Positions 52,398 through 62,559 of a stretch of 64,000 bases of DNA are shown one piece after another. The DNA is taken from assembly GCF_003589595.1 (NCBI RefSeq), contig NW_020654080.1:4022674-4086673 (forward strand). Direction: 5' to 3'. The DNA comes from Hyposmocoma kahamanoa. Lineage: Eukaryota; Arthropoda; Insecta; Lepidoptera; Cosmopterigidae. The notes beneath the pieces are model-generated. The model made no database searches, was not told the origin of the DNA, and saw nothing but the letters and a program-made list of their open reading frames with translations. The stretch's first letter is position 1, and every line of letters begins with the position of its first letter. The position numbers and the translations under genes were made by a program.

Positions 52398-52877
52398 CTG
52401 CCTCGAACTGCTCCCATGGTGGACTGCCACACAGAGGTCCGGTGTTCGGTCCCGGGTCGGGAGAAATATTCGTGTGGCCTCTTTGACCTATAAATAAATG
52501 GACGACGGGTCTAATACAAAAACCACGAAAAAAATGTCCCAAGTCAACCTATTTTAACGTAGTGACATGTCAAGGAATATGAAAAAGCTAAAACGTTGAA
52601 TTTAAATTGTAATGTCATCGCAGCACTGTCTAATTTTGCTTGCTTCGCTGTCAGTCGCACAAACGAAGACTAGAGCGTGAATGACGCTCTGTATACGATT
52701 TTAACGCCCTATAAGTTCGGACACTTTTTAGCGCGGACCCGACGACCATGTAATTGTAAGTCAATGTATGACCTACATTAATTTATCTCTTGATCTTGGG
52801 TGTAATTTGTGGTTGTCTATGTGTGTGTCCATGACTCCCACGATACAGGGTTTCTCTAGTGCGGAGCTATGAGTGTT
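52398..52877 (+). mobile_element. Family A SINE inserted in Y and split by M1
   Basis: Head 52398-52480 (CTGCCTCG, CATGGTGGACTGCCAC, AGAGGTCC, GGGAGAAATATTCGTGTGGC) and tail 52767-52877 (CTACATTAATTTATCTC, GGGTGTAATTTGTGGTTGTC, CTCTAGTGCGGAGCTATGAG). AGATG at 52393-52397 and AGATA at 52878-52882 are the likely target duplication in Y. The A box is partly deleted. Confidence 0.85.
52473..52774. mobile_element. M1 MITE inside a family A SINE, reverse orientation
   Basis: Element 52481-52766 (286 bp) reads CTTTGACCTATAAATAAATG at the left (three changes from the M1 end) and TTGTAAGTCAATG at the right. The 8-bp flanks are TGTGGCCT and TATGACCT; the SINE consensus here is TATGGCCT, so each target copy has one transition. 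Oldest-looking of the three M1 copies. Confidence 0.88.
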
Positions 52878-52912
52878 AGATATAATTCCGCGAACTTTTG
52901 AAGTCGGTTTTA

Positions 52913-53460
52913 TTTTGTAAAAAAGTTATAGTTTTTTATTGTATAAACAAATATACGCGAGTTAGATCCGAAAAAAAAAATAGTTTTATTTCCGATGTGT
53001 AGCTGTCGCGTAAACCTCGATAAATTCCTATGTTACAATTTTAAAACTAGAACCAAACTCAATCTTCTACCTACCTATACAATAAGCTCGTCCTAAACTT
53101 CAGATAAACGTGAGTTATCTCGCGCCTTGAAACTGGTAATTAGTCATAGTGACTGAGACAGTCTATTTTTACACTGCAGACGAAGAGATAACACGTCAGA
53201 AAGATTTAGTGTTCCGACAATTAGGCGAACAGAAATCAAGAAAATTGTAGCGGATTAACATACAAGGCGCAACAAACCTACCTGACCGACCTTACATCAG
53301 CTACTGATTGTATTCGTACAATGGTCAAATGCGCACTTATATTTTATAAAAAAAAAAATAAACCAGAAAATGTATTTGTACAAATGGGAGTTATCGACAC
53401 AAATTGAACTTTAAATAACCCTCTACACGAATTTCAGTGCAAGTTGTCCTTTTTTTGTTT
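52913..53460. other. Spacer with a PLE-like scrap
   Basis: 52940-52990 (GTATAAACAAATATACGCGA, GTTAGATCCG, TAGTTTTATTTCC) is a decayed PLE terminus. No other element is recognised. Confidence 0.45.
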
Positions 53461-53648
53461 TTTTTTTTATAATATTAAGTGACGGGACGAATGAGTTGTG
53501 CGCCTGATGGTAAGCTATACGCCTGTCCACAACAGTTGCATTGGCACTCAGAGCTTTAAATCGCAAAGATCTGAGGAGCACTGTCTCTGCTCCCGTCACC
53601 CTGAGACATAAGTTGACAAGTCCCATGTGCCAGTAATTTCACCAGCAG
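53461..53648 (-). mobile_element. S1 short interspersed repeat, 5'-truncated
   Basis: Poly-T then ATATTAAGTGACGGGACGAA through CACCCTGAGACATAAGTTGA CAAGTCCCATGTGCC to TTCACCAGCAG; the first ~110 bp of the 5' end is absent. Confidence 0.85.
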
Positions 53649-53664
53649 TCTTTCTAGGGCACTT

Positions 53665-53751
53665 GCTATAAATAATGACAATAATTCTTTATTGCCATTA
53701 TTTAGTACAGACAACAAAGATCTATGAAGTCTTAGAATAATAACGCATATG
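53665..53751. mobile_element. LINE 3' UTR-like edge and isolated M2 end
   Basis: 53675-53710 (ATGACAATAATTCTTTATTG CCATTATTTAG) looks like a reversed polyadenylation region. 53731-53750, CTTAGAATAATAACGCATAT, is the M2 terminal inverted repeat with no M2 body next to it. Confidence 0.5.
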
Positions 53752-54068
53752 AAGTGTTACAAAAACAAAACATACAATAAGTTTAAAATAGTAATAATAA
53801 TTAAAATTAAATTAAACAATTAAGAACTATAAATTAAAATAATAAAATCAAATTTCAGGATTATAAACGATCAACATAAATTAATTACAATGCAATCAAA
53901 AATTTCAATTTTAAATCAAAGCTTTTCCATGTCTCAAATATAAGTTATAAGATAAAATCAAAATTTCGAAAATTACATAATAAGATTATTAAATAATAAG
54001 GAAATTAGATTTAAATTATTATATTACAAATTGGGTTTAATGCGAGGAAAGTGATATTAGGACACCTG
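53752..54068. other. Very AT-rich spacer, nothing recognised
   Basis: Long A/T tracts, no element or gene seen. Confidence 0.4.
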
Positions 54069-54287
54069 CACTGCCGCCGTTAGTTAAAAGGGCGCGTGTG
54101 ACTTTTTTTAAATTTGTTAGGTATGCTGCCGTGATCAGTAAAAATAGGCGGATCTGTCACTATTTTTACTTCTTCCTAGGTGGATATGGTATGAAGTTAC
54201 CGCAAGAGAAAAATTCTTAAATATTTTTGAATTTCATCGGTTTTGAGTTTTTGTCACATGCGACCCTTGCAACTAACGGCAGCAGTG
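54069..54287. mobile_element. MITE with ~37-bp inverted ends
   Basis: CACTGCCGCCGTTAGTTAAA (54069) against the complement of TTGCAACTAACGGCAGCAGTG (54267-54287), with similarity continuing through GGGCGCGTGTGAC / GTCACATGCGACCC. 219 bp, noncoding. No clear target duplication. The interior includes AGTTACCGCAAGAGAAAAAT. Confidence 0.75.
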
Positions 54288-54446
54288 TAAATCAATGTAG
54301 ATTTACAAGAACTTTTCGAAATTAGAATGACGTCACAAACTCACAATTTAACTGCATAGAGGCGACTGTCGTTACATATCGCCTCGTATACGTCCAATAT
54401 GACAATAGTTTTGTCAAAAAAAAAATCTCAGTAGAGATTCAATAAA

Positions 54447-54690
54447 GAAGGAGGTTTTCAATTCGATTGTTTCTTTCTGTGTATATTAATCGATGACTCC
54501 GACAGTTGCGAAGCGAATTCTATGATTCTTTATTTCTGGGAAAAAGGTGCCTCAGTAGTGGTCCCATTTGAAATTGACGAAAATATTTTACCACTTATGG
54601 TGGGATAACAGGGGATGAACCCGGCTAATTGATATATACCCACTTTCTGTTAAAAGATTTTAAAACACTTGGCATATAGGCTTACATTGG
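54447..54690 (+). mobile_element. Family Y repeat, diverged
   Basis: AAGAAGGAGGTTTTCAATTC, GATGACTCCGACAGTTGCGA, TCAGTAGTGGTCCCATTTG, GGGGATGAACCCGG and CACTTGGCATATAGG follow the family order; the final GAGGTCGGTTTT is lost. Confidence 0.7.
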
Positions 54691-55631
54691 AATAAAAATA
54701 AAATGATGACCTAAAGCTGATCCGATGATGAAAATGGCAGACAGATGAGAGGATCGCCGAACAGTGTACAGTAGCTACTTGGACGGACTCTACATGAGTT
54801 TTAGTTCTGGTTGAGGAGACCGCGATAACAAAAACAGCTACAGCGAATAAGCTAAATAACATAAGATTAAAGTTTTCAAGTCGTTCTTATACGCATATCT
54901 TTAAGGTTTAAAATTATCGAGCTGAAGTTTGGTACAGGTTCTACATGGAATAAATAAGGCGAAAGATTAAATTGAGATTTATTTTGTTATTGAACTTTTA
55001 TATAATGTATTGTTTATATCTTTATTTCTTTTCGTGCGTTCATGCTAAACGCTATTCAAATAACAGACGATTCGTCATAGTCGAAAAAAAACGGTAGCAA
55101 AATACAAGACAGTGTGGGTGTCCAGTGCTTTGAACTTCTTTAAGTTTGAGAACATTGAATTTCAACTTTACAACTTTAAATTTAAGGTAAAAGATCGTTC
55201 GTTAGAGCTTAAAGTATTTTAACACGTGTTTTATGTGCAATGGTCTTTGATTCTAGACTTGACTTTTTTACTAGATGGGCGATAAAGGAATAATTTAGAC
55301 GAGATGAATCACTAAGTATAGGTTCGGTTACCTCGTAATTCGTAAGAGTGTTTTTCGCACTACGTTCGATTCATATCAATTCCGAATCCGAGAAATGGTC
55401 TGAAATGTCACAGGGATCATTTTATCTCTAGGTGTACAAGCGATGTTCGTATTTCCTTGGATTCATATCGGACTTAGTGCACAAGCGACATAAGTGTGTC
55501 CGAGTTTTCTAGGTTTGTATGGTATCGGATTCCGAACGAATACGAACCGGATGCAGTGCACAAATGCGCTAAGGGCTGATTGAAAAAGTAATCTGGCTTC
55601 ACTGTTTATTTAAAACAATTATAGATAGATA
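54691..55631. other. Unassigned stretch with GTGCACAAG motifs
   Basis: 55320-55575 contains repeated GATTCATATC and TAGTGCACAAGCGAC / CAGTGCACAAATGCGC motifs, probably one degenerate dispersed element. The remainder shows nothing. Confidence 0.35.
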
Positions 55632-56028
55632 GGTATAACCTTACAACAATAACGCATAGAAACCTAGCCCGCACACGCTAAGTGAGGCAAATTAAAGCGC
55701 TCCCAAAAGGCCTACACGAGCGGGCGGGCCTTCAGTACTCAAGGTCAACTTGCACCACGAACAGCTCCAGAATTTAAGCTAGAAATGACGAAATCTACGG
55801 TAAATGAGTGTAAAAATACGTCAGACAAACATAAAATAGATACTAACATCACATTCCGCAAGGAAGTAACGCGTTTCAACTTGTATTTTTATATAAATAT
55901 TCACTAAAACCGAAAATTAACCTACTACTAAAACTAGCCTACATGAATTCGATTATTGCCTCACTTGTGACGACAGTTCGTTTGATATGAAACTATCATT
56001 CTATGCGTTATTATTCTAAGGATATAAC
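55632..56028. mobile_element. M2 MITE with 8-bp target duplication
   Basis: Element 55640-56020 (381 bp), CTTACAACAATAACGCATAG to CTATGCGTTATTATTCTAAG; flanks GGTATAAC (55632-55639) and GATATAAC (56021-56028), 7 of 8 identical. The interior follows 32282-32657 throughout. Confidence 0.9.
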
Positions 56029-56064
56029 ATATGTAATCACCTGTGTACGTAATGCATAAGTTTA

Positions 56065-56332
56065 CCAAGTGACGGACGTGACGAATAAGTCGTGTAAAAG
56101 GCAGCGGTAAGCGACAGCCCTGTCAGTAGCAATAACACTCAGAGTGTTAACTCGTAAAGATTTGATGGGTACTGTTACTGAGTTCGTCACCCTGAGACAT
56201 AAGTTGACAAGTCTCATGTGGCTGTAATTTCACTAGCACCATTGCCCTGCAAAATCGGAATACAATAATGCTCACATTACCACAGTGGCAGTACTTTCTT
56301 GGACGAACTCTTTTACAAGGAGCTCTATAGTA
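56065..56332 (-). mobile_element. S1 short interspersed repeat, nearly full length
   Basis: TACCAAGTGACGGACGTGAC (3' end) to GAACTCTTTTACAAGGAGCT CTA (5' end), with about 20 bp missing near GCCGCCAAGCAGT. More diverged than most copies. Confidence 0.8.
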
Positions 56333-56344
56333 TCTCACCCGTTA

Positions 56345-56565
56345 GCATACTTACAGGGCTTTGGAGTGGACTGCCGTCGCGATGAAACCATCGCGCTCCA
56401 TAGCCGACTCAGCCTGATGTTAATTTGACGACAATGGTCAACTTTTTCTAAATTACTTCTAGTCTGAGTATACTGGGTAGTACTACTGAGTTAATTTAGT
56501 TGCGCTGTTACTTATTGTACAGCGGATCCCTTAATTTGGGACCAGGGTGCCATACTATAACATTT
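56345..56565 (+). mobile_element. Possible family U SINE, strongly diverged
   Basis: TTTTTCTAAATTACTTCTAG, TGAGTTAATTTAGTTGCGCT, GATCCCTTAATTTGGGACCA GGGTGCC follow the U body order; the tRNA-like head is not recognisable. Confidence 0.4.
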
Positions 56566-57256
56566 CCAAAAACAATCTTATTCCTAAATTTACATACATA
56601 AATTACGTTGTTTTCAATTATTATTCCGCATTTTCAAGAAGATAAATAAATAAAACAAGCTGAGTCTTGATAGTCACGTTATGAAATTGGAACCATAGTC
56701 TAGTGTCAACTGTTAGTTTCGACAAAGAGCATATATATGGCGCTGTCATAATTTCACGAATAAACATCGCGTATTTTTAGTTAACGATAAATTATTTCCT
56801 ATGTACAATTAAATAAAAAATAAACAAAATATTAAAGAGATATATGTAAATAAATAAGTTCAACTTAACTTTTAATCATTACAAATCAATGTTAAGACAA
56901 TAAAAGTGAAAATAATATTGTTTCCATTGCACCCGTGTATCTATTTTAAGATTGCTAAATTTGACATAAGTGCAATATTACTTTAATGTCAAAGTCAGAG
57001 CGTCGTAGTAGGAACTGAGCGAATGAATAGTCACAAAGCTGCCAATAAAACATCATTACAAATAAGCGCGTTATGGTACAAAAAGTCAATATAAGGTTAA
57101 AGTAATATTGTTTTAAGAGGTTGTGGTAAAAAAAAAAAGGCCCCCAAGCATTTGGTATGGTTGACTGGAACGTTATGTTATGGGGGATATTCGAAATAAA
57201 AGATGAACTACTCTTAATGATCAAATTTATTTGGGCGCGGTTCCTAAATGTTCAAC
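56566..57256. other. AT-rich spacer, nothing recognised
   Basis: A 89-codon minus frame (56955-57224) has no motif I recognise. Confidence 0.35.
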
Positions 57257-57738
57257 GGTTATATTTTAATAATTATTAATACAAAGATCGAATACTTACA
57301 AAAAATTCTTTCGATCCGGCCGTATTCCAACCGACGTCTTCTAGCAAACCGTGCCAGACACTATACCAACTAAGCCACGGAATAAACCAGCGGACCTCAC
57401 GAATTTTTCTATGTGCTTGTTTGTCGGATCGGATCAGGTTTTTAACGACTTTTTAGCCGGCCGGATCGAAGGTATCGTTTTCTAAGGGCCGTATTCCAGA
57501 ACTCTACTCAATGCTCCAGTCAGGACTTGTGTATGATTTAACGCACTAGAAATCATACTCAAGTCCTTGTCATTAGGGTCGTATTTCCAGTGCTTGAAAT
57601 CATACTCAAGTCTGCTCAAGTCCTGACTTGAGCATTGAGTAGAGTTCTGGAATACGACCCTAAGTGTCCGATCTTTGTATTAATAATTATAACAAACCAG
57701 TAGAGTAATTTCTCAAAAAATAATTGAATATCACACTT
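57257..57738. mobile_element. Family W element carrying a Harbinger-like MITE
   Basis: Left arm 57272-57385 (TTAATAATTATTAATACAAAG, inverted B box, GTGCCAGACACTATACCAAC), centre GTTTTTAACGACTTTTTAGC, then GGCCGGATCGAAGG...TTTTCTAA; right arm resumes at TAAGTGTCCGATCTTTGTAT TAATAATTATAACAAACC. The second tRNA-like head is mostly deleted. Confidence 0.8.
57487..57661. mobile_element. Harbinger-like MITE inside family W
   Basis: GGGCCGTATTCCAGAACTCT at the left and AGAGTTCTGGAATACGACCC at the right; TAA flanks both ends (57484-57486 and 57661-57663). Internal TIR-like copy at 57577 (GGGTCGTATTTCCAGTGCTT). Confidence 0.85.
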
Positions 57739-57899
57739 AGTTATATTTGAAGTTTATTTTTTGCCTTCCTATACCAGCAACCGGTACCGGTTGGTAAAGC
57801 TGGGTCTATACCGCTGCCGTCCGCCGAACTGAAATCCGTAGTGCGATTGCTGTACTACTGAGCACGGGACTCTTCTGATAACATATATTTTTATTTAAC
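57739..57899. other. Spacer with a perfect 16-bp palindrome
   Basis: CAACCGGTACCGGTTG at 57778-57793. The surrounding 57760-57860 is GC-richer and unassigned. Confidence 0.5.
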
Positions 57900-58040
57900 A
57901 GCGTCCGTGGCCGAACGGTTACCTTGCTAGTTTGCTACGAACTGAAAAATGAATCGATTTATTTCTCTCGTAAGTTTTGGTGTGATTTGTGGTTGTCTGT
58001 GTATGTGTCCATGGCACCCGCGATGCAGGGTTTTTGTGGC
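57900..58040 (+). mobile_element. Family A tRNA-derived SINE with head deletion
   Basis: AGCGTCCGTGGCCGAACGGT TACC (A box) then a jump past the B box to ATTTATTTCTCTCGTAAG, GATTTGTGGTTGTCTGTG, GTGTCCATGGCACCCGCGAT. The B box is missing, so the copy cannot be transcribed by pol III. Confidence 0.75.
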
Positions 58041-58351
58041 TGAATTCAAAAGTCGAGGTACAATGATTGTCAAGGTACCGGATGTAGTTATTCAACCAAA
58101 ACTTTTTCATGGCGTATAAAAAGTACCGTTTTAAGAGCTTTCGTAGGCTGTAAAGACTAAGAAAGCTCCCAATCAGGCGTCGCGAAACGAGAGCGGAGTC
58201 GGAAGGAATGTTGCGCACACGCATTAAGTGGGTGCGGTCTTTTATGTTGCTGTTGTATTGGTTTCTATTTAGATTATTATTTGTATCAGAAATGGTCGAG
58301 TTCTACAAGAGAAACTTAGCATAATACTACAAACACTCACATACGCAATAT
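58041..58351. other. Spacer, nothing recognised
   Basis: A minus frame ending in this stretch (57919-58224) runs antisense across the SINE and is not a gene. Confidence 0.35.
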
Positions 58352-58496
58352 TGTAGCAGAATAGCTCCTTGTGAAAGAGTTCGTCCAGGGTAGTACTGCC
58401 TAAAGCTCTAAGTGGCAGTGCAACTGTTATGGACAGGCATGTAGCCTACGATCAGGCGCACGACTTGTTCGTCCCGTCACTTGATATTATAAAAAA
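58352..58496 (+). mobile_element. S1 repeat, both ends present, middle deleted
   Basis: TGTAGCAGAATAGCTCCTTG, GGGTAGTACTGCC joined directly to TAAAGCTCTAAGTGGCAG, then the normal 3' end and poly-A. About 165 bp of the middle is missing. Confidence 0.85.
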
Positions 58497-59092
58497 ATAT
58501 ACAAACATAACCATTAACTTATAGTTATTTTTGATACAAGTGCGGAAAGTTAGTCATTATTCACGGGTCTCGAGGCTTCGACGACTATAAGACTTGCACG
58601 TGTATCAAACGACGTTTTTTAATATGTTTGCGAAAAAACTACATTGAAAGTAAAATAAAACAGTATTTAAAAAAACTCATTTTATTTCTTTGTCTGTTAA
58701 AAATTCAGAGTACAATGGCAACTGTTGCCAGTATTGAGCCACATTCGCGTAATACTCACCTCCGGTCATTGTTAATACTCAATCAGCCATCTTTATGGAA
58801 AATATTTTGGTATTTTTAAATGTAGCCCGTTGTTTTTTAAAACACCTATGCAATTTAACTTTTTAAACAAATAAGATGTTTGTAAGTAAATATAAGAAAT
58901 CCAACTTTCGGCACGATTTGTAGTACGAAAAATACCACGTTTTGAGCAACTGTATTAAAAAATATTTTTTCGTAATTGCTACACATAGGTAATAAAACTA
59001 TTCGTATTCGTACACTGATAAAATGAGATTTGACTGAAATATAATATATGCCACGTCACAAGTCCGTAATATTTAGCACGTCAAGTCAATAA
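58497..59092. other. AT-rich spacer, nothing recognised
   Basis: No element or gene seen. Confidence 0.35.
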
Positions 59093-59780
59093 GTAGATGG
59101 ATATACTCTTTATTGCTCACACAAGAACAAAAACACTACATAAACAGCTTGAAACTAAGGCGGCCTTATCGCTATGTCTTCTTAAAAGCTAATCTGAACG
59201 GGATACGTAGTGTGCGAATGGCAAAGTTTGAATTATAGAGATAAACAAAAACTTACATTATATTTTATCAAATAATAAATAACGATATAGTATACCTACA
59301 TATATATTACTATATATATCTAAATAAACTTATACTTACTAAGAAAAATATACAAGTTATATACATATATAAAAGTACTATACTGTATATAAAATATACA
59401 GATAAGGACAGTGTCAGAAGATATTTACGTAATCCAGTTCTGAAAATAGGAAGCGACTTAGAATGTCCGACTTCAGACGGGAGTTCGTTCCATAGTTGAA
59501 AGGAGACTTTGAAATACTCCGAACGGGCGAAAGGAGGTTTCTGTAGGTTATCCATTTTAGACCTAAGTTCTCTGTTGTAGCGACTTCACAGTGCAAATTC
59601 CTGTAGCGGCATATACCTGTTTAGAAGCTAGCAGGTGCAGGAAAACAATCGTGATGAAAGCTGCACGTCGAAAATGTTGACAACTCTTGGAAAGCGTGTG
59701 TAGTGTCCAACCCGCATTAGACCAGCTCTGCGTAGAAGAACCCTGTGCCCAGAAAAGACAATACAAGTGAGACGTATAAT
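59093..59780 (-). pseudogene. Jockey/CR1-like LINE: C-terminus and 3' UTR
   Basis: The minus strand carries MDNLQKPPFARSEYFKVSF, LWNELPSEV and SLPIFRTGLRKYLL (59380-59555), matching 'R.SEYF..SF....LWN.LP.ev......l..Fk..lr.yL', the C-terminal signature of jockey/CR1-type reverse transcriptases. Upstream (59563-59766) two shifted frames carry LHCEVATTENLGLK and residues that fit the preceding segment, so at least one frameshift is present near 59560-59600. The 3' UTR (59093-59240) has TTTATTGCTCACACAAGAAC AAAAACAC and AAGGCGGCCTTATCGCTATG, a tail type common in lepidopteran repeats. It differs from the family at 17566. Confidence 0.75.
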
Positions 59781-60315
59781 GATGAACAGTTTATACACTT
59801 GAATTTAGCGAACGTTCCCCAAAATCCCACCTAGCAACATGCGTCTCACGGTTAACAATAAAGTGTATAAATACTAGCTATAACAACATACAACAGATAC
59901 CTGTTACGCGGTCGCATTGAAATGCGCGGTCCGGTTATTGACTCCGAATGGACCTGATTTCTTAAAAGTTTTTGGGCCTCTAGTGATGGGATGACTTTTA
60001 ATTTTTATTTGCAGTCATCACAATCTAGTTCCATTTATTATGCCAATATTGAATAAAGTATTTGACGACATCACTTAATGAGGTAAATAATACATTGTGT
60101 ATAAGGGCGGCAAATAATGAATTACGAACGAGACTCTATTAGAAGCCCGGATGTCGAAGAGGGCTTTTGGAGTCGAGATTCGTAATTCACGTACCACCCT
60201 TGAAACATACAATGTTTTTCATCACACTTGCACGTAAATAGTAAGATTGCATGCAGGCTAACTTGACTACAATGCCCCAAATAAAACCCTCGGGCCTTTT
60301 TTTTCGCATTACAGT
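59781..60315. other. Spacer, nothing recognised
   Basis: 60110-60200 contains the near-palindromic ATGAATTACGAACG / CGTAATTCACGTACC pair; otherwise nothing. Confidence 0.3.
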
Positions 60316-60508
60316 CATGGCCGGTTTGAAATTACGGGCACGTCTTACTTCTTACGACTTATCTCTCAGGGAGAAGGGCGCAACGGCAGAGTCCTCAGAT
60401 CTCTGTGATTTAAAGCTCTGAGTGGCACTACAACTGTTATGAACAGGCGAGTCGCTTACTACCGGGTGCACGATTTTTTCGTCACGTCATTTGTAATTAT
60501 AGAAAAGA
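60316..60508 (+). mobile_element. S1 repeat, 3' two-thirds, diverged
   Basis: CCGGTTTGAAATTACGGGCA, ATCTCTCAGGGAGAAGGGCG, GTGGCACTACAACTGTTATG, CGTCACGTCATTTGTAATTA; no clean poly-A. Confidence 0.8.
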
Positions 60509-62128
60509 AGTTGTCATTGTGCAGATTTGGCCAATATTACATCTTGGGTGCGACTTTAGGCGTTTGATCTTCCTTGTCGTTCACCTTATGTGATGTAACG
60601 TCACCATTGATAGGACTGTCTACAGAGTGATTTTAATAGAAAGAGTTAACACTATATATTTTTACCAATGAATGTTATATGAATTGATCTTCCTTTCCAC
60701 AACTCCGAGAGTATTTACTCCCTTAAATTCCACCTTCTGTTATATCTGGTTTGTCCAGGTCAGATTTGCTCTAACCTAAAAAAAAAAGCTTTAAAAAAAT
60801 GGGTTTGATGGCTAGCCTATTAGATATGTTCGCCGATCGTAAAATTGTCGGTGGCGTCGTTCCATCGGCATTTCATATATTTTTCAGGTGTTAATCTACA
60901 CTTTAGCAGGTATATGGGTTATGCTGCTAAAAACAATCACATGTAAATAAACGCTCTTAATTTCAATCTAATATATATAGGATTTACGTAGGCGGGAACG
61001 CTGTACGCAAATTTCATTGAAATATACCAAGCCGATTTTACGCCGGTCAAATCCATCGGCGGCGGCGGCGGCGTGGAAAAATTATTGGCGGATCGGTGCA
61101 CATGTCTAGTGCCTATATTCAATATTCATTAAATATATTTATTTGGTGTAACTCGCGTATAATACTGCACGATTTGTTCGTTGGTATACGAATATTACAA
61201 ACATAATTACCGACAACAACAGTATAAAAAAAAGAAAAATATTTAAAATATTCCGTATTAATATTGTTTGTATTGTATAAGAATATCAGGTTTAATAATT
61301 AACGTCCATACTAGTACATAAGATTATGTTGTAAAGTCATTTAAGAAATCGTTGATGTAGTAAAATACTCAACATTTTTCGGAACTTACGCGTTCTCAAG
61401 TGATTTTATACGATCTGGAATTTTTTATAATTATATGACCGGTGCAAGTTGAACAACTTTCTTTCTTAGTTTCTTAGTTTGGCAGATCTTAATGCACAAT
61501 ACCTATGATGAAATCTGGGTTCATTTTGACAAATTTGCTTAGTTAGCTGTATCGAATAAGAAATACGAATGATTCGAAATTTTCGTATTGAATAGGGAAT
61601 TGGTGCACCACTAAACATTTGAATTGGATGGACAGTGTTCACAGTAATTTACTTTTGGCAAGTGTTCGACTCAACGATTACGCCATTTTGCGCAACAAAT
61701 TACTATTCGATAATGTTACTTTGACTTGTTATTCGATTATACTTCTAAACAAACAACTAACAAAAGTTGTTTTTTAATTTCTTCAGAATATAATTAAAGC
61801 TGAATGTGTATGTAAGTAGAATTAGTTAAATGTTTAATTTAATTTGAAATTGACAATTAGTTTTTCTGTGAAAGAAAACAGAAAGCTTACAACGCTCGGA
61901 AATCGTATGAAGTCTTCAACCATGGGGTGGATTCAGTACCTTCCGACAACTCAGTTGTCGACCAATTTCATTTTTATTCACAACACCCGAATCGAACGTC
62001 AAACAGTCGTATTCAAAACGAACATAGTTATCGAATAAAAGTTACCGAACGTCCTATTGTTTACAAAGCAAGAATATAATATGGCAATGTCTTATTATTT
62101 TAAATAGAGTCTGGATTTTGTTCAATTA
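60509..62128. other. Unassigned stretch with a possible inverted-repeat element
   Basis: 60823-60870 (TTAGATATGTTCGCCGATCG, CCATCGGC) and 61050-61114 (CATCGGCGGCGGCGGCGGCG, GGCGGATCGGTGCACATGTC TAG) are loosely inverted copies (15 of 20 at the outer edge), bracketing ~290 bp; the GGC run is at 61058-61073. 61120-62128 is AT-rich with nothing recognised. Confidence 0.35.
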
Positions 62129-62285
62129 ACTGCCTCCGTGGCCGAACGATTACACGACTGCCACGCAGAGGTCCCAGGTTCGATTCGCGGGCAGGGGGAA
62201 ATATTTATAGGCCTACATTTATTTCTCTCGTGAGTTTTTGTGTTTGTCTATTTTTGTGTCCATGGCACACGCGACACAGGGATTC
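62129..62285 (+). mobile_element. Family A tRNA-derived SINE
   Basis: ACTGCCTCCGTGGCCGAACG, ATTACACGACTGCC, B box GGTTCGATTCGCGGG, then TATTTATAGGCCTACATTTA, TTTCTCTCGTGAG and GTGTCCATGGCACACGCGAC. Confidence 0.8.
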
Positions 62286-62559
62286 TATTCACTCGTGTGT
62301 TACTATTAAAAAAAAGAGAGATGTTAAATTTTTTTAATTTATTTTAATGTATGACTAATTAATGCATTCCCATATTTTAAACCTTTAAAATCTTAAAAAT
62401 GCATGTAAAAGGATTTTAATTTTTCTTATAATCTATTTCACCGACTAACTCCGTAAACGCTGTTGGATAACAATATCGTATCCGAATCCGGAAAGAGCCC
62501 TTCGAGCGATATCCAATCGAAAGATTCGGTTAAAATATCGAAGAGTTCTGAATGGGGGT

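Larger units (their letters stand above)
52180..52912 (+). mobile_element. Family Y repeat, outer layer of a triple nest
   Basis: Y sequence runs 52180-52397 (ACTCCGGCATTTGAGAAAAG, GGTAACCGATTTCAATCAAA, TTGGCAAATAGATG) and resumes at 52881-52912 (TAATTCCGCGAACTTTTGAA GTCGGTTTTA). The gap is a family A SINE, which itself contains M1. Confidence 0.85.
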
